The notes under the pieces were generated by a model, which was not told where the DNA came from, made no database searches, and saw only the letters and a list, made by a program, of their open reading frames with translations. A stretch of 64,000 bases of DNA, taken from positions 1,984,001-2,048,000 of the forward strand of contig JAGTWJ010000019.1 of assembly GCA_020064725.1 (NCBI GenBank), in the 5' to 3' direction. A program made the position numbers and the translations under genes. Origin of the DNA: Drechslerella dactyloides (lineage: Eukaryota; Ascomycota; Orbiliomycetes; Orbiliales; Orbiliaceae). Shown here piece by piece: positions 1 through 11,791 of this stretch (within the stretch, counting starts at the first letter, position 1; each line of letters begins with the position of its first letter).

Positions 1-187
1 GGACGTCGTGTGTCTGCTTTACGTCATCGGCGCGCGGCAGCGTCGAGACGGCATCACGCAGCGGCTCGAGGCTCCGGGCGACGAGCGTACAGTTCGCGCC
101 TGCGCTCGCGAATCGAGTCGCGATGGCCAGGCCGATGCCCCTGGAGCCGCCGGTGATCAGGCAGGAGCGGCCGATAAGGTCGAGCAT
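1..187 (-). CDS. Short-chain dehydrogenase/reductase, OAR1-like (5' part only)
   Basis: Partial gene cut by the window edge; only about 62 N-terminal residues are visible. The start ATG (complement 185-187) opens MLDLIGRSCLITGGSRGIG, the Rossmann nucleotide-binding motif TGGxxGIG of short-chain dehydrogenases, followed by an ATRFASAGANCTLVAR-type strand that normally sets NAD(P) preference. A glycine-rich motif this close to the N-terminus, with no long leader, resembles fungal 3-oxoacyl-ACP reductases (mitochondrial fatty-acid synthesis, Oar1). The catalytic Ser-Tyr-Lys triad lies outside the window, so other SDR subfamilies are possible. It is divergently transcribed from the V-ATPase gene, sharing an upstream region of about 310 nt. 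Family assignment is firm; the specific enzyme is inference. Confidence 0.75.
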   Translation of the reverse strand, partial: MLDLIGRSCLITGGSRGIGLAIATRFASAGANCTLVARSLEPLRDAVSTLPRADDVKQTHDV

Positions 188-496
188 GGACGGACGGCTG
201 AGCTGTGACTGTGGCGCATTGATATGTCGCTAGTCCGTGGGGATGGATGGTTGGGTTTCCGTTTCGGCGTCGGAAGCAACTGCTCGGCTTGGCCGCCGGT
301 GGCTTGGCCCCCGTTCGTTCGCTGGGGTGCGCGTCATGCAACCAAATATCATCATCCGCCCGGCCCTCCAACCGCTCCAATTAATTACCATTCGCGAGTT
401 CACCGACACAGCACTCACCGACCGACCAACAGACCCCCCTCAGGAACACCATCCGAACCCCCTCGTACGGCTACAGCAGACTTCGGCAGCGTAGCG
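188..496. promoter_or_regulatory. Shared upstream region, SDR / VMA16
   Basis: 309-nt divergent intergenic region. It contains runs of CCGACC/CCAACC pyrimidine-rich sequence just before the VMA16 start (about 405-480), typical of fungal 5' leaders. No defined regulatory motif or additional gene was recognised. Confidence 0.4.
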
Positions 497-1488
497 ATGT
501 ACACGAGCTACGGTTACTCGTACCCAGCCCTTGCGGCTATCGTTGTTGGTGCTTGTACGTCAGGCCGGCCGGCTGGCTCGTTATCTCCGCCGAATCGACA
601 GACCCACCCCCTGGTATAATCGATTAATCATGACAGACGGCTAATGATGGGGTTTACGGAGCGTAGATATCCTGTTCACGGGGGATGGAGAGTACTTTAA
701 TGTTCGTACACCACCGACGTTACGCTGCCGGCGGATTGAAAGACGGAGGCTTGGGGATTGGACTAATCGGCGGTATGGGGTGTAGGTCGGGAAATTCCTG
801 GAGGAAACATCGCCGTACAGTTGGGCAGGCGCCGGCATCGGCCTGTGCATTGGTCTGAGCGTCATCGGTGCAGCCTGGTTCGTTGGATACCACCCCCTCG
901 ACGTACGTTACAAATCGGCGGAGGTCTGATCGTTAGACAACATACAGGGGAATCTTTATCACCGGCTCGAGTATCCTGGGAGGTGGCGTCCGGGCACCCA
1001 GAATCCGGACGAAGAACTTGATCTCCATTATCTTCTGCGAAGTCGTCGCTATCTACGGTGTCATCATATGTACGCTTGTCTACCCGCCTCTCCCGTACTG
1101 AGGCCGGCAGTTTTCTGACATTCAGCAGGTATTGTCTTTAGTTCGAAGATTCAGTCCATACCGACAGAAGATTTATACCATCCGGAGAACTTCTACACCG
1201 GCTATGCTTTGTTCTGGGGCGGCCTCACCGTCGGTGCCTGCAATCTGATATGCGGTGTGGCTGTCGGTATCACAGGCAGCACGGCAGCTCTAGCCGACGC
1301 TGCTGACCAGACATTGTAAGTGCCATTCTTGGCGTCAGGGGGCGATATTTGAATGTGCGTATGCTGACTTGCATGACAGATTCGTCAAGATTCTGGTCGT
1401 CGAAATCTTCGGCGGCGTCCTGGGTCTGTTCGGATTGATCATCGGGCTGTTGGTATCCGGAAAGGCGACCGAGTTCTCGAAGCATTAG
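497..1488 (+). CDS. VMA16: V-type proton ATPase proteolipid subunit c''
   Basis: Membrane proteolipid of the V-ATPase Vo ring, which translocates protons into vacuole and Golgi lumens. Six exons give a 200-residue protein: 497-554, 667-701, 786-877, 948-1069, 1129-1315 and 1380-1488, summing to 201 codons including the stop. Signature stretches seen are [10 protein letters not shown], the [31 protein letters not shown] hairpin region, [11 protein letters not shown] with the buried glutamate, FSSK, and the second carboxylate helix [12 protein letters not shown] ending GKATEFSKH. Length and order match yeast Vma16 (about 213 aa), though the N-terminal segment before the first long helix is short. 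Introns 2 and 3 begin with GTTCGT rather than GTNNGT; these are the only donors that keep frame and family sequence. Divergent from the SDR gene and convergent with TCP1. Confidence 0.95.
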
Positions 1489-2062
1489 CAGAGCCAGCCG
1501 ATATACGACCCTCACGGACGATATATGGGCGTGAACTCATCCATGCGCTCCAGCGATAGGGAGATATGCACGGCGTCGATATCCCTAGCGCTTGTCTCGT
1601 ACATCACCTGATGCTGGATGCGGAAGCGCTCCCAGCACTCAGTTCCTCGTATCAAAGAAAGTTCGCGTTGGCCTCCAGTTACTTTTGACCTCTGCAATTA
1701 CTAGCTAGCTGCCAGTTGAGGCATGATACCAAGACGATGTATATAGATGTCTCTCGCTGGCCCCGCGATTGACTTGAGCGTTTGTGCATGCATGCATGGC
1801 GTATTCGCAATTGTTTTTATGGGAGTCTAGCTCGAGGTTGGCTGGCGGCACAACCCTGAAGACAAGCATTTGCTCTTCCCTTTGATTTTTACCCACCGCG
1901 TCCTTTTATGCTTCACAATGATGTATTTCTACTAGTTTACACGAGTACGTTTTGGTGTTCAATACAAGCCTGGTATTACTTTTGTTTAAATGTCTATGAC
2001 GTGACGGTGTCGACGGTAATCACGCAGCCTGCGCCTGTATCTGTACACTAACGTTCAACTGT
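1489..2062. other. Intergenic, convergent VMA16 / TCP1
   Basis: 574 nt between two convergent stop codons, AT-rich towards 1900-2000. It presumably holds both 3' UTRs and poly(A) sites. The short open frames here look like chance, and no RNA gene was seen. Confidence 0.5.
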
Positions 2063-4059
2063 CTAGTGGCCGTGCTCGTCCGTTTCCTCCCTACGCTCGG
2101 GGTCCAACCTGATCATTGTGTCGATGCGCATTATGGCGATGCAAGCCTCCACCGCAGATTTCAACTGCTTGATCTTGCTCATGCTCGGCTCCAGCACACC
2201 GGCCTTGACCTCGTCCACCAGTTTGCCGTTTGTTAGCTCCAGTCCGTAATTCTTGTAGCCCTTGATCTTGGCCTCCGTCTCCGCTGCGGACTGGCTGGCG
2301 GCGTGGCGGTGCCGTAATTTTGCTACCAATTCGGAAGAGTCTTTCGCGGCGTTGACAGCGAGAGTCTTCGGTATTACGAGCAGCGAGGACGCAAACTCGG
2401 CGATCGCCAGCTGTTCTCGAGATCCCTTTACCGCCAGTCAGATTTAATGTTTCAGATCGTCAAGGATAGCTAGATAGACTTACGACTGTTGTTGCAAAGT
2501 TCTCGAGATAGATGCTCAAGGCGGTCTCGACAGCGCCACCGCCAGGTACCACCGCACCGCTCTCCAACGTCCGCTTGACTGCGGACAGCGAGTCGTGGAC
2601 GGAGCGCTCCATCTCGTCCAGCTGGTAGTCGTTAGGCCCACGCAGGATGATGGACGCGGAACTGTAGGCTTTGGTTCCCTTGATCAGAATGCACTCGTCG
2701 TCCGATATCCGCTCCTGCACGACTTCCTCAGCATAACCCAGGCTGGAGGCCTCGAAGACTTCGTCTCCCTCGAGGTTCGATAGCGACGAAACTAGAGTCG
2801 CGCCGGTGGCTTTTGCGATTCTGCGGAGATCCTCCTTCTTGCATCTTCGGACGGCGATGGTCTTCGCCTCTACGAACGTCTTGAGGCATAGGTCGTCGAT
2901 GCCCTTCGTTGTCAGAATGACGTTGGCGCCAGCGTCCAGGATCTTCTTGATCTTTTCAAGAACGATACCGGCTTCGCGTTGCCGGATGGCTTCCAGCTGC
3001 TCCGGGTCGTCGATAGTGATGTGAACGCCGAGCGCCATTCTCGTCTTCTGCAGGTTCATGTCCAGGCAGGCGATTTTAGCGTTGACTATCCGCTTCTCCA
3101 TAGCCTGCGACGCCACGGTGCAGTTCAGGGCGTAGCCGTTCACGAGGATGCTCTCCAAGGCGCTCTTGCCGTGTGCCTTTAGTATGTTAACAGCCTTGAC
3201 CGGGTACTTTGCCTCCTGCTTCGAGTTGACGGCCTTCACGGAGAGCATCGCGTCAACCACCATGGCGGAGAAGAAAGTGGAATCCGACCCGATGATCTTG
3301 GACGACATGGATGTTTTCGCGATGTTGATCAGGGACTCGCGGGCGAGGCTGTCCACCTTTGTAGACATGACCTCCGTGATGTACTTGACAGCTTCGCGCA
3401 ATGCGAGACGGTATCCACTAATGATGGTGGTCGGGTGGATGCGGTTCTTCACGAGTTCGTTCGCGCGGCGAAGGAGCTCCGAGGCGATGATGACAACGGA
3501 TGTCGTCCCATCTCCGACCTATTCGATGCATGGTAAGTAGTTGATTAGGGCAGCGGGTGTATTTGCGGTCGTACCTCTTTGTCTTGCTGTTGAGCTAGTT
3601 CTACCAGGATCTTTCCGGCAGGATGCTCGACGTCAAGCAAGCTTAAAATCGTAGCTCCATCATTCGTGACCGTGACGTCCTAATGTTCCATGATCGCGTT
3701 AGGCGACAGCTGTCCGTGGACTATCCAGACAGGTAGAAGGGCAGAGCATACCCCGATATCGTCGACCATCATCTTATCGAGCCCGGAGGGGCCAAACGAG
3801 CTCTTGACGACATTCGCGATAGCTTGAGTGGCGAGGACTGCAGCGGATACACGTTAGCTTCCAGGCCGCTTTTTATCGAGCTGCAGGGCTGCAGGTAGGT
3901 GAGATTTACCGCACTGATCGCGGATGTCCGAGCCGCTGACTTTGCTTCCGCCTAGGACTGTAGATGCGTGAGCTTCCTGAATAATGGCTACGTGGGTTGG
4001 TATCTGTCTCTCTTACACAATGTTCCTGCGTTCCGCGGCTGCTGGAATATGGTCGTCAT
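2063..4059 (-). CDS. TCP1: T-complex protein 1 subunit alpha (CCT-alpha)
   Basis: Subunit of the cytosolic CCT/TRiC chaperonin that folds actin, tubulin and other proteins. Six exons on the minus strand (4059-4017, 3957-3910, 3837-3752, 3679-3575, 3518-2484, 2425-2063) total exactly 560 codons including the stop (559 aa; human TCP1 is 556). Features in order: [38 protein letters not shown] (nucleotide binding), the VGDGTTSV motif, [27 protein letters not shown], the apical part with [11 protein letters not shown], and C-terminal [12 protein letters not shown] followed by [12 protein letters not shown]. The start ATG opens [18 protein letters not shown]; this first join (59-nt intron) was chosen because it alone restores the family N-terminus without a stop. 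Divergent from prolyl-tRNA synthetase. Confidence 0.96.
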
Positions 4060-4421
4060 ATCGACCTGATTATCGTAGAAATGTGCGAGGGACGCGTGAT
4101 TTCCCAGAAGCAGCTTTCGATCCGCCTCTCGTTATCACTCTGGTTATTGTTCTGCAGTGGTGGTTGGATGTGGGGGTTTATCGATCGTTGGTAGTCGCAA
4201 GCTTTGGAGCTGTCAAAATGGAAAAAAGATGTTGGCCGAGCTTGAGTTCAGGCGAGCTAAGACGCAGCAAAAACTGCCCCTCGCACCCCTCTTAGTCACC
4301 CCTCACCAACAACCACCTCAAACTTTCGTCGGACGACCCAATCCGTTAACGCCAGAGTCGCCATTACCTCGATCCGAACGCTTGCATTTTAGATCGCATC
4401 GACAGTTGTCGCTAATTAATC
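4060..4421. promoter_or_regulatory. Shared upstream region, TCP1 / prolyl-tRNA synthetase
   Basis: 362-nt divergent promoter region. Before the + strand gene there is a C/T-rich leader (about 4270-4380, with repeated CACCCCTC and CCAACAACC patches), common in highly expressed fungal genes. No heat-shock element was recognised with confidence. Confidence 0.4.
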
Positions 4422-7001
4422 ATGGCTTCCGAAGTGGAGTCGAAGCTCAAATCCCTGTCTATCAACCCCACAGTTGTGTCGCACGGTACCTGTCAAAACT
4501 TGGTAGAATGGCGCGAGCAATTGGATAACGCCGATGGCAAGCCGGACTTTGAACACAAGCTGCTGAAGACGATGGTCTTCAAGCCCAGTACGTCATCTTG
4601 GTTTTTTATTTTCTGGGCTTCTATTAATCGCGTGTGCTTCTAGAGGCTCCCAAGTCCGAACCTGTATCCGTAATCGCGTTACTCGCGCTCGAAGATTCCG
4701 CAACTCCCTCAGGCAAAGTCAGCAAGGCAGTTGCAGTCAAGGAGGCGCGACTAGCGGCCGAAGATGTCGTGAAAAGCATTCTATCCGTCTCCACCGTTGA
4801 CGGTACGTCGTGCCCTCGTCCATCCTATTTCTACCACGCACAGCCTCTAATGGCATCATACAGTATCCCCCTTCGCTATCGTCAAGGAAAACGCGGCATC
4901 GGTCAAGGTGGTCTTGGACAAAGCCGTTGTAGACTATAAGGGCAAATTGGCTGTCCATCCCAACGACTCGAGCAAGACAGTGTTCATCGACTCGGCGAAT
5001 CTCCAAGAATATCTTCTGTCGACAGAAGTCGAGGTCATCGAGGTTGACTTCACCTCGGACGTAAATACCCCGAGGTAGGCTTTCTCCCATTTTGATTACA
5101 GAAAGGATTCTCCAACTAATATTTACAGCACGAGTTCGGCGGCGCTTGGAAAGTCGGAGGCGAAGAAGGCCGTCCATCCGCCCGTCAGTGCAAATATCGA
5201 GGGAGCAGCCTTGATTGGTATCACGGTGAAGAAGGAAGGTGATTTCCCTGGCTGGTACCAGCAGGTCCTCACCAAGGGTGATATGTTGGATTACTATGAT
5301 GTGTCCGGGTGTTATATTCTCAAGGTTAGATCAGCCCGATATACTGCGCGCGTTCAGCCTTATACTGACCCGTCTTTAGCCATGGTCTTATACCATCTGG
5401 GAGCAAATACAAAGTAAGTGGTCCTTCACCTCCAGACTGGAATGCTAGTCCCCGGCTTAGAGGACTGTAAACTAACCCGCATCCTTATCAGGATGGTTTG
5501 ACGCGAAGATCAAAGGGATTGGCGTCGAGAACTGCTATTTCCCAATGTTCGTGTCGTCGAAGGTTTTGGAAAGGGAAAAGGATCACATCGAGGGATTCGC
5601 CCCTGAAGTAGCCTGGGTCACGAAAGCGTAGGTCAAATTCAAAGGAGAGAGCTCTGGAATTCCCAGCTACAGGATCTGTACTAATAAGTGGGAGTATAGA
5701 GGGAGCTCTGATCTCGATGAGCCGATTGCCATCCGCCCGACATCTGAGACGGTCATGTATCCATACTATGCAAAGTGGATCCGCTCGCATCGTGACTTGC
5801 CCCTCCGTCTCAATCAGTGGAACTCGGTTGTCCGCTGGGAATTCAAACATCCCCAACCGTTCCTCCGCACTCGTGAGTTCTTATGGCAGGAAGGACACAC
5901 CGCCCATTTGACCTTCGAAGACGCAAATAAGGAGGTCCTACAAATCCTTGATTTCTATGCTGGTGTTTACGAAGAGCTCTTGGCGGTCCCCGTCATCAAG
6001 GGACGAAAGACAGAGAAGGAGAAGTTTGCTGGCGGTCTTTTCACGACTACATGCGAGGGCTACATACCCACTACTGGAAGAGGTATCCAGGGTGCTACAT
6101 CGCATTGTCTCGGTCAGAATTTCAGCAAGATGTTTGGCATTACGGTTGAAGATCCATCTGCGAAGGAAGGTGAAGAGAAAGAAAAACTTTTCGTCTGGCA
6201 GAATTCGTGGGGTCTCTCAACAAGAGTCATCGGGGTTATGGTGATGGTTCACGGTGACCAGAAGGGTCTCGTTTTGCCTCCCCGTGTCGCCGGACACCAA
6301 GTCGTTATCGTTCCTTGCGGTATCACCAACAAGACAAGCGAGGCGAAGAAGGAGGCCCTGTACAAAGACATCCAAAACATCGCTCAGGAATTGACTGAAG
6401 CTGGTATAAGGGTCAAGGCCGACCTTCGAGATGGCTACTCCCCCGGCTACAAGTTCAACGACTGGGAATTGAAGGGAGTTCCTCTCCGTCTCGAGTACGG
6501 ACCTCAAGACGCAGATAAACAACAGGTCTTCACTGCCAGGCGTGATAACGGTGCCAAGGCTGCTATTCCTCTCAAAGGTCTGGTCGATTCTGTGAATAAG
6601 CTGCTCGACACGGTTCAGGCCGATCTCTACAAGAAGGCCAAGAATTCCTTCGACGAGAATATCGAGACTGTCACAAGCTGGGACCAGGTTGTGCCAGCCC
6701 TGAACTCGAAGAAGCTCATCATGATGCCATTCTGTCTGGAAGAGGCCTGCGAGGACGACATCAAAGACCGAAGTAAGCGAACGGATACCGGTGAGGTTGA
6801 AGATGCTAAGGCGCCAAGTATGGGAGCGAAGAGCTTGTGCCGACCATTCAACCAGCCTCCTGGTCTTGTTCCTGGCAAGACCAAATGTCTCGCCTGTGGG
6901 AAAGATGCCAAGGTACGTCACACAATTAAAGGGTAGTTTTGGTGGAAATTACTGACATGGGTTATCTCCAGGAATTCTGCCTGTTCGGCCGGAGCTACTA
7001 A
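4422..7001 (+). CDS. Prolyl-tRNA synthetase, eukaryotic/archaeal type
   Basis: Class II aminoacyl-tRNA synthetase that charges tRNA-Pro for cytosolic translation. The ATG at 4422 opens [17 protein letters not shown]. An N-terminal YbaK/ProX-like module ([20 protein letters not shown]..., then an [12 protein letters not shown] stretch) is the region related to editing domains. The catalytic core follows with [33 protein letters not shown], the class II motif 2 region [23 protein letters not shown]...VVRWEF and [12 protein letters not shown]. After it come the anticodon-binding domain ([31 protein letters not shown]) and the ProRS C-terminal zinc domain ending [18 protein letters not shown]. 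Several short introns interrupt the N-terminal half (near 4590, 4803, 5076, 5325, 5415, 5640) and one precedes the last exon (6914-6971). The final -SY resembles other eukaryotic ProRS ends. Convergent with TYW4. Confidence 0.95.
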
Positions 7002-7283
7002 ACTTCTGACCCTGGCACAGTGCCTGTCTCTGGTTTCAAGATTGCCGTATTTGTGAGCAGAAACATGCGCCTTTGCCCGTTACCTGCATCATAGTGGCTT
7101 CCTTACCCCAATGTCGGCTTACACAGTAGTCCTGCACTTCGTATGCATATGATTCTATGACTTAGGTTTCTATTTTTCGTGCATCCTGTTCTTGCTCGTG
7201 GAATCCGCGATTCTATAGCTCGCAGTCGTGTACTTATTCAACATGGTTGAATACAACATAATGATTACCCCGCCTGGAGACCC

Positions 7284-10200
7284 TCATTCCAACGCCCGTT
7301 CAAGTAGCTCCTGGCCTAATCGCGCCATGTAGAACCGACGGACACTATCGTCTAGCCCCTCGAATTTGGCCAGAACACCCTTCAACGCATCACGGCCCTC
7401 CTGGTAACACGCAAGGTCTTTATTTCCGTAAAGGTCCCTGCCTTCGGAGAATAGACCTGCGTCGAAGCTGTGGAAAAAGATATTCACAGCGATGCACGGC
7501 TCAAGTGGTAAGACGGCATGTAGCCTGGATGACGGCGCACGTAAGCTTATGTAAATTTGATATGTAAGGAGTCTAATCATCGGACTCATGACTTACCAGA
7601 ATGGAGGCAAGTAGAGAGCTTCGCCGGGATGCATTACTACTTCCATGGGGTGGGTGCCGCTTGGTATATTGTCAAAAATATTATCTATCAAGCTTGTCGT
7701 TTTTCCCGGTGGGAATTGAAGCTTGGGAATGTCCGTTGGCGGGAACAGTCTGTATGTAAATCGAGTGGTGAGACAACGATACATTACTGGAAGTTCATGT
7801 GGAGGGTGGTCTTACAGTATTCTTTTTCTGCCTTTCACATGGAACAAGACGTTTGCGCACACGTCGTAGTCTATATCATATAACAAGTCAATGTCAACGA
7901 ATGTAAAGTGGATATATAGTGTTTTGGAGAGTGTAGATTCATACGTAGCCACACTCCAACCCCCGCACTTGATATCCTCAGAATCGACGAGTGTAGAGAC
8001 GGTGCAATAAACGATAGTTCCGAAGGGATGCTGAAGTCCGAGGATATTTCAGGGAAGTCTCGCTCTAGCAGCGACGCATGTTTTGTTGGCTTATTTGAAA
8101 TTGACCTGAGGTAACATGGCGGCGTATCCTGCTTGTCGGAAAAGGCGATGTCGATGAAATCCGAGAATGGCAGACGTGTGTACACGAAGTTCTTGGAGTT
8201 GAAATTCATATGAATAGGGTATGGTTGGCCAGCAGGTGGCAGGTGAGCATCATCAATTTTATGCACGACGACCTATCATGTACTACTATGTTAGTATGCA
8301 TAATGTTGGCTTTGAGAGTGTATGACGAAGTGGTTTTGTAAACTGGATTTTCTCTGGTAGTCCGCGGCTTGTACATACCTCTCTCGAATTTCCAAGAGCG
8401 GACTTGAGATAGCCGGGACTCCAGGAATCTACGCAGCTTCCAAATGAGAGCCCCTCTAATAGGAGAGGCTTATCCTGCTTTATAGCTCCGCGGATGTCAG
8501 TTTGGAATTGGTTGAATCGATGTCTGATTACAGATTGTGACCGAACATCTGGATCGCAATTTGTCGTATGTAGGACTGCTTGAGAAGTTTTCTCGATCAA
8601 GAGTTTGCTTGAATCTCGGCCCGATGAGATCTCACTTTCGGTCGGTTTCGGTCCCAGACGTATAATGTGATACCCACGATTCCAAAATGCCCCCATGCTA
8701 TCGAGTGGGGCGTTCTTAGCAAAATACTACCAATGTATCAAGTCACTCGACATACCTGAATGCAATTATTCCTCCGCCAATGACCTCGAGTTGGGACTTG
8801 CTCCATACACAGCTGAAGCCGGCTAAAATTGGCCGTTTAACCTCCTCGTCTCCGATGGGAAACTCTATCGACAAAGCTTGAATATCACTCGCAAGATCAT
8901 CTATCAGGAGAAAGCTTCTGGAATAGTCGGAGGCGAAGCAACATTTCCCAGAGATGCCTCCACAGAGTATGGCTTGTGAGTCGTTAATTGAGACCATCTG
9001 CGAGCCACCGCGGCTGAGGAGATAGTCATATGCGGATGGAAGATCCCATTGGACAAAGTCTAGTTCTGTCCCCTCAAATGTCCACGTCCAGATGTCTGAG
9101 AACGTTGTTCCATCTTGGTGGAACCCGCCACTCAGAATTCCGGACGGACTGGAGGGAAACCATGCCATGCTGGCGGAAAAGCGACTCGGGGGTATCGTAG
9201 TCGATGCTGTGGGGACTCCCCGCCAACCAGCAGCCTCAGACCAGATGAGCCAGCTATCGTAGGTAGTTTTGCTGCTGCCTTTCCCGCCGAATACCAGAAC
9301 GCAATCTTCGTCGTCTAGGGAGATGTAGGCAGCACAGTGTCTATATCTACCCGAAGGCAAATCCTGTACTTGTTTCCATACAGTGCCTGTGAAGAGCCAA
9401 CAGTCTGAATATGCCGCATCCGGACCGCCGCGGCCACCGACCATCAGAATCTTTTTGTCTTCTAGCGTTGTTAGCGTGTGACAGGATCGCGGAGGTGGCC
9501 TGTTTATCAAGTCCGGCTCTGTGGTTTTCCCGAGAGTATGATCGAAAACATGGATTGATGATGATCGAGTTTTTCCGTCCATTCCGCCGTGATAAAGAGT
9601 ATTCATAGCATCGAGTTGCGAAGCAGCTCCGAATTTCCGACGACCAACATTTAAAACATAACTGTCTTGCGACACAGTATGGGCTTGTGTCGTTTCGTAT
9701 TCCAGACTTCCGCTGTTTGGGCCGTTACAATCACCTTCCACCTGGTCTGTGGTGCTGCATCGGTCACCACACGTCCACGAGCCTGTGCCAATGGGATTGC
9801 AACCGGATGCACCTATCTCAGCATACAAGTACAAATAGTGCTGTCCGAACAGCACAAAATCCTCGTATTCGTCAAACGCTTCCACGGAGTCGACAGAGCT
9901 TTTCTCGTCATCGGGTACCAGGTTGCACCATGCGCCATAGAGGTCGCAGGCATTGACTGACTTCCACCCCGAATTATAGAATCTCTGCACTTGCGAAGAT
10001 AGAGTTGGATAATCCCCGATATTTCGGAGGGGTGAATTGATCTTTCTGAAGTGGGAAAGCATTGTGCTTGCAAACGGGTGCTTCGGGCCCGCAGGCAAAA
10101 TCTGTTCTATTAGAGAAAACCTTGCTGCATTCAAAGTGACAGTTGTCAGTTGCTGTCATAAGTTACAGATGATAAATGTTCCAGCGTACCATTAGGGAAT

Positions 10201-11184
10201 TTGCTAGCCCATTTGATCAAGGCGTCGGCGTCCTTCACAGGCATATACGTGATCGCAACCTCCGATATGAATAAGAACTGGTCGGTTTCTTGGCACATGC
10301 TACCAAAAAGCTCGTTAAGCATCTCGAGATTGCTTAAATCGATGCCGGCAGCCACATAGTTCCCTGCCGCAAAGACGATTGAACGGGTCGAAGGTGGTTC
10401 GGACGGGCCATTCAAACGACCGACCAGCTCTGGGGTGTTGCGTATAATCTCGCATTTTCGATTAATAGACTCCGGAAAGTCAATGTCTACGAAATTGATG
10501 TGGGGGAAGTCCTTGGCGTAGTAGAAGGGTAATGGATCACTAGCCAAGAGGCCGGCGAGCTATGCATTAGCTTCCGCGGCTGCTAAATTCTGTGCACGGA
10601 GCGTAGCGACCTACAAGCCACAGCCAAGATTGACAATCTATTCATATTAAATCGATTAGCTAGGTTCATTGTGTGTCACTTGGGTATTCGTTCAGACGAC
10701 TTGAGGACGCAGTAGCGAAGCTTTACGGATGGGACGTAAATGACATACATATTTAGGAGAATCCCCATCGATGTTAATAAAGTCCTCAACAGCCTTACGA
10801 ATCAGCCGCATGCGAAGCCAGTAGCCACGATTGATTAGAGGACTGCGTCTTTGGAACTTCGGAACAAAGTAACGGAGCAGGTGATCTGTTCTGTCGGCGA
10901 CATAGAGCTTTTCAACGCTCCTACCAAGCTCAAAATCGATCGCAAGTTCGTGTTAGAAGGCCCTTCAAACTCCAAGGTGGGTATATATCATGACAATGTT
11001 GTATAGAGTAATGACTAACCGTTTTGACACAATACTGCTGTCGTTTGTCTAAAGCAACGAAAATTCGAAAATGATACTGGTAAGTGTTCAAACTGCTACT
11101 TCGAACTACGCGCTCCAGATGACTTACAGCAACGATCGCTGCATTATTGGCTGCATCTGCTGCAGCAGCTGCAGCGGGACTCAT
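7284..11184 (-). CDS. PPM2: tRNA wybutosine-synthesizing protein 4 (LCMT-kelch-JmjC)
   Basis: Last enzyme of wybutosine synthesis on tRNA-Phe position 37: it methylates and methoxycarbonylates yW-72 to yW. Three domains can be read across many short introns. (1) Leucine-carboxyl-methyltransferase-like SAM domain: TNDSSIVSKRSVEKLY, FVPKFQRRSPLINRGYW, IVNLGCGL (SAM loop) and VDIDFPESI. (2) Kelch propeller, with repeats carrying VGGRGG, VFGGKGS, LSGGFHQDG and LCGGISG. (3) C-terminal JmjC/cupin: the metal motif H-Y-D in WLHYDVCANVLFHVKG, visible only after splicing, and the distal His in LPPFWLHAVLPLEP, then NIFFHSFD and the tail ELLERALE. The start at 11184 (MSPAAAAAADAANN) is the nearest upstream ATG compatible with splicing into TNDSS. 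The domain order is that of yeast Ppm2/Tyw4. Divergent from ATG18. Confidence 0.93.
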
Positions 11185-11791
11185 GTTATGATGACTACCC
11201 GTTTGCCCTCTGTCAAGTTATCTCAAAATAAGAATAGAACGAGTCCAAGCCGTGAATTCGGCAGAGTTGGTGTTTGGTGTTGGGGCGACGTTGCATATTT
11301 TCCAGGGCGGGCGCTTGGCGGCGGAAGAAGGAAGTGCAGCGGGCGGCGCGTCTGCGTCCCGTGACGGGGGATGGGGGCAATCACGAGGGCCGGCGCTGCT
11401 GTTGGGCCGTGGCCATCTCGCCTTCTCCCCGCGATAGCATCATCCATCATCCAAATCCAGGCACTCTGACAGCTGACTAATGTTTGCTTGGCCCCCAGCA
11501 CGGATCCTCGCACTGACTGCGGCGATAACGTGACGACATACTCATCCGGTTCAAGTTTCATCGGCCGAATCCCACCACCTGTCGCAGCAGCTCATCGCTT
11601 GGACCTCATCGCTTCTGTCATCACTCCGTCGCATCATGGTCACCACTTCCATACCTCCCAAGTAGAAGCAGAACAACATCAGATCCAACGTCTCGAGCCC
11701 ACGTAGCCATAGATACCGTACCCATCAACCGTGGTTCTCACCTCTCGCTACCCGTTACACCGCACCGAAGACTCGGGGACCGATCCGTCTC
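11185..11791. promoter_or_regulatory. Shared upstream region, PPM2 / ATG18
   Basis: 607-nt divergent region with a GC-rich core (about 11270-11430) and C/T-rich leader sequence (11570-11770) before ATG18. Short open frames on both strands have no recognisable content. Nothing else identified. Confidence 0.4.
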
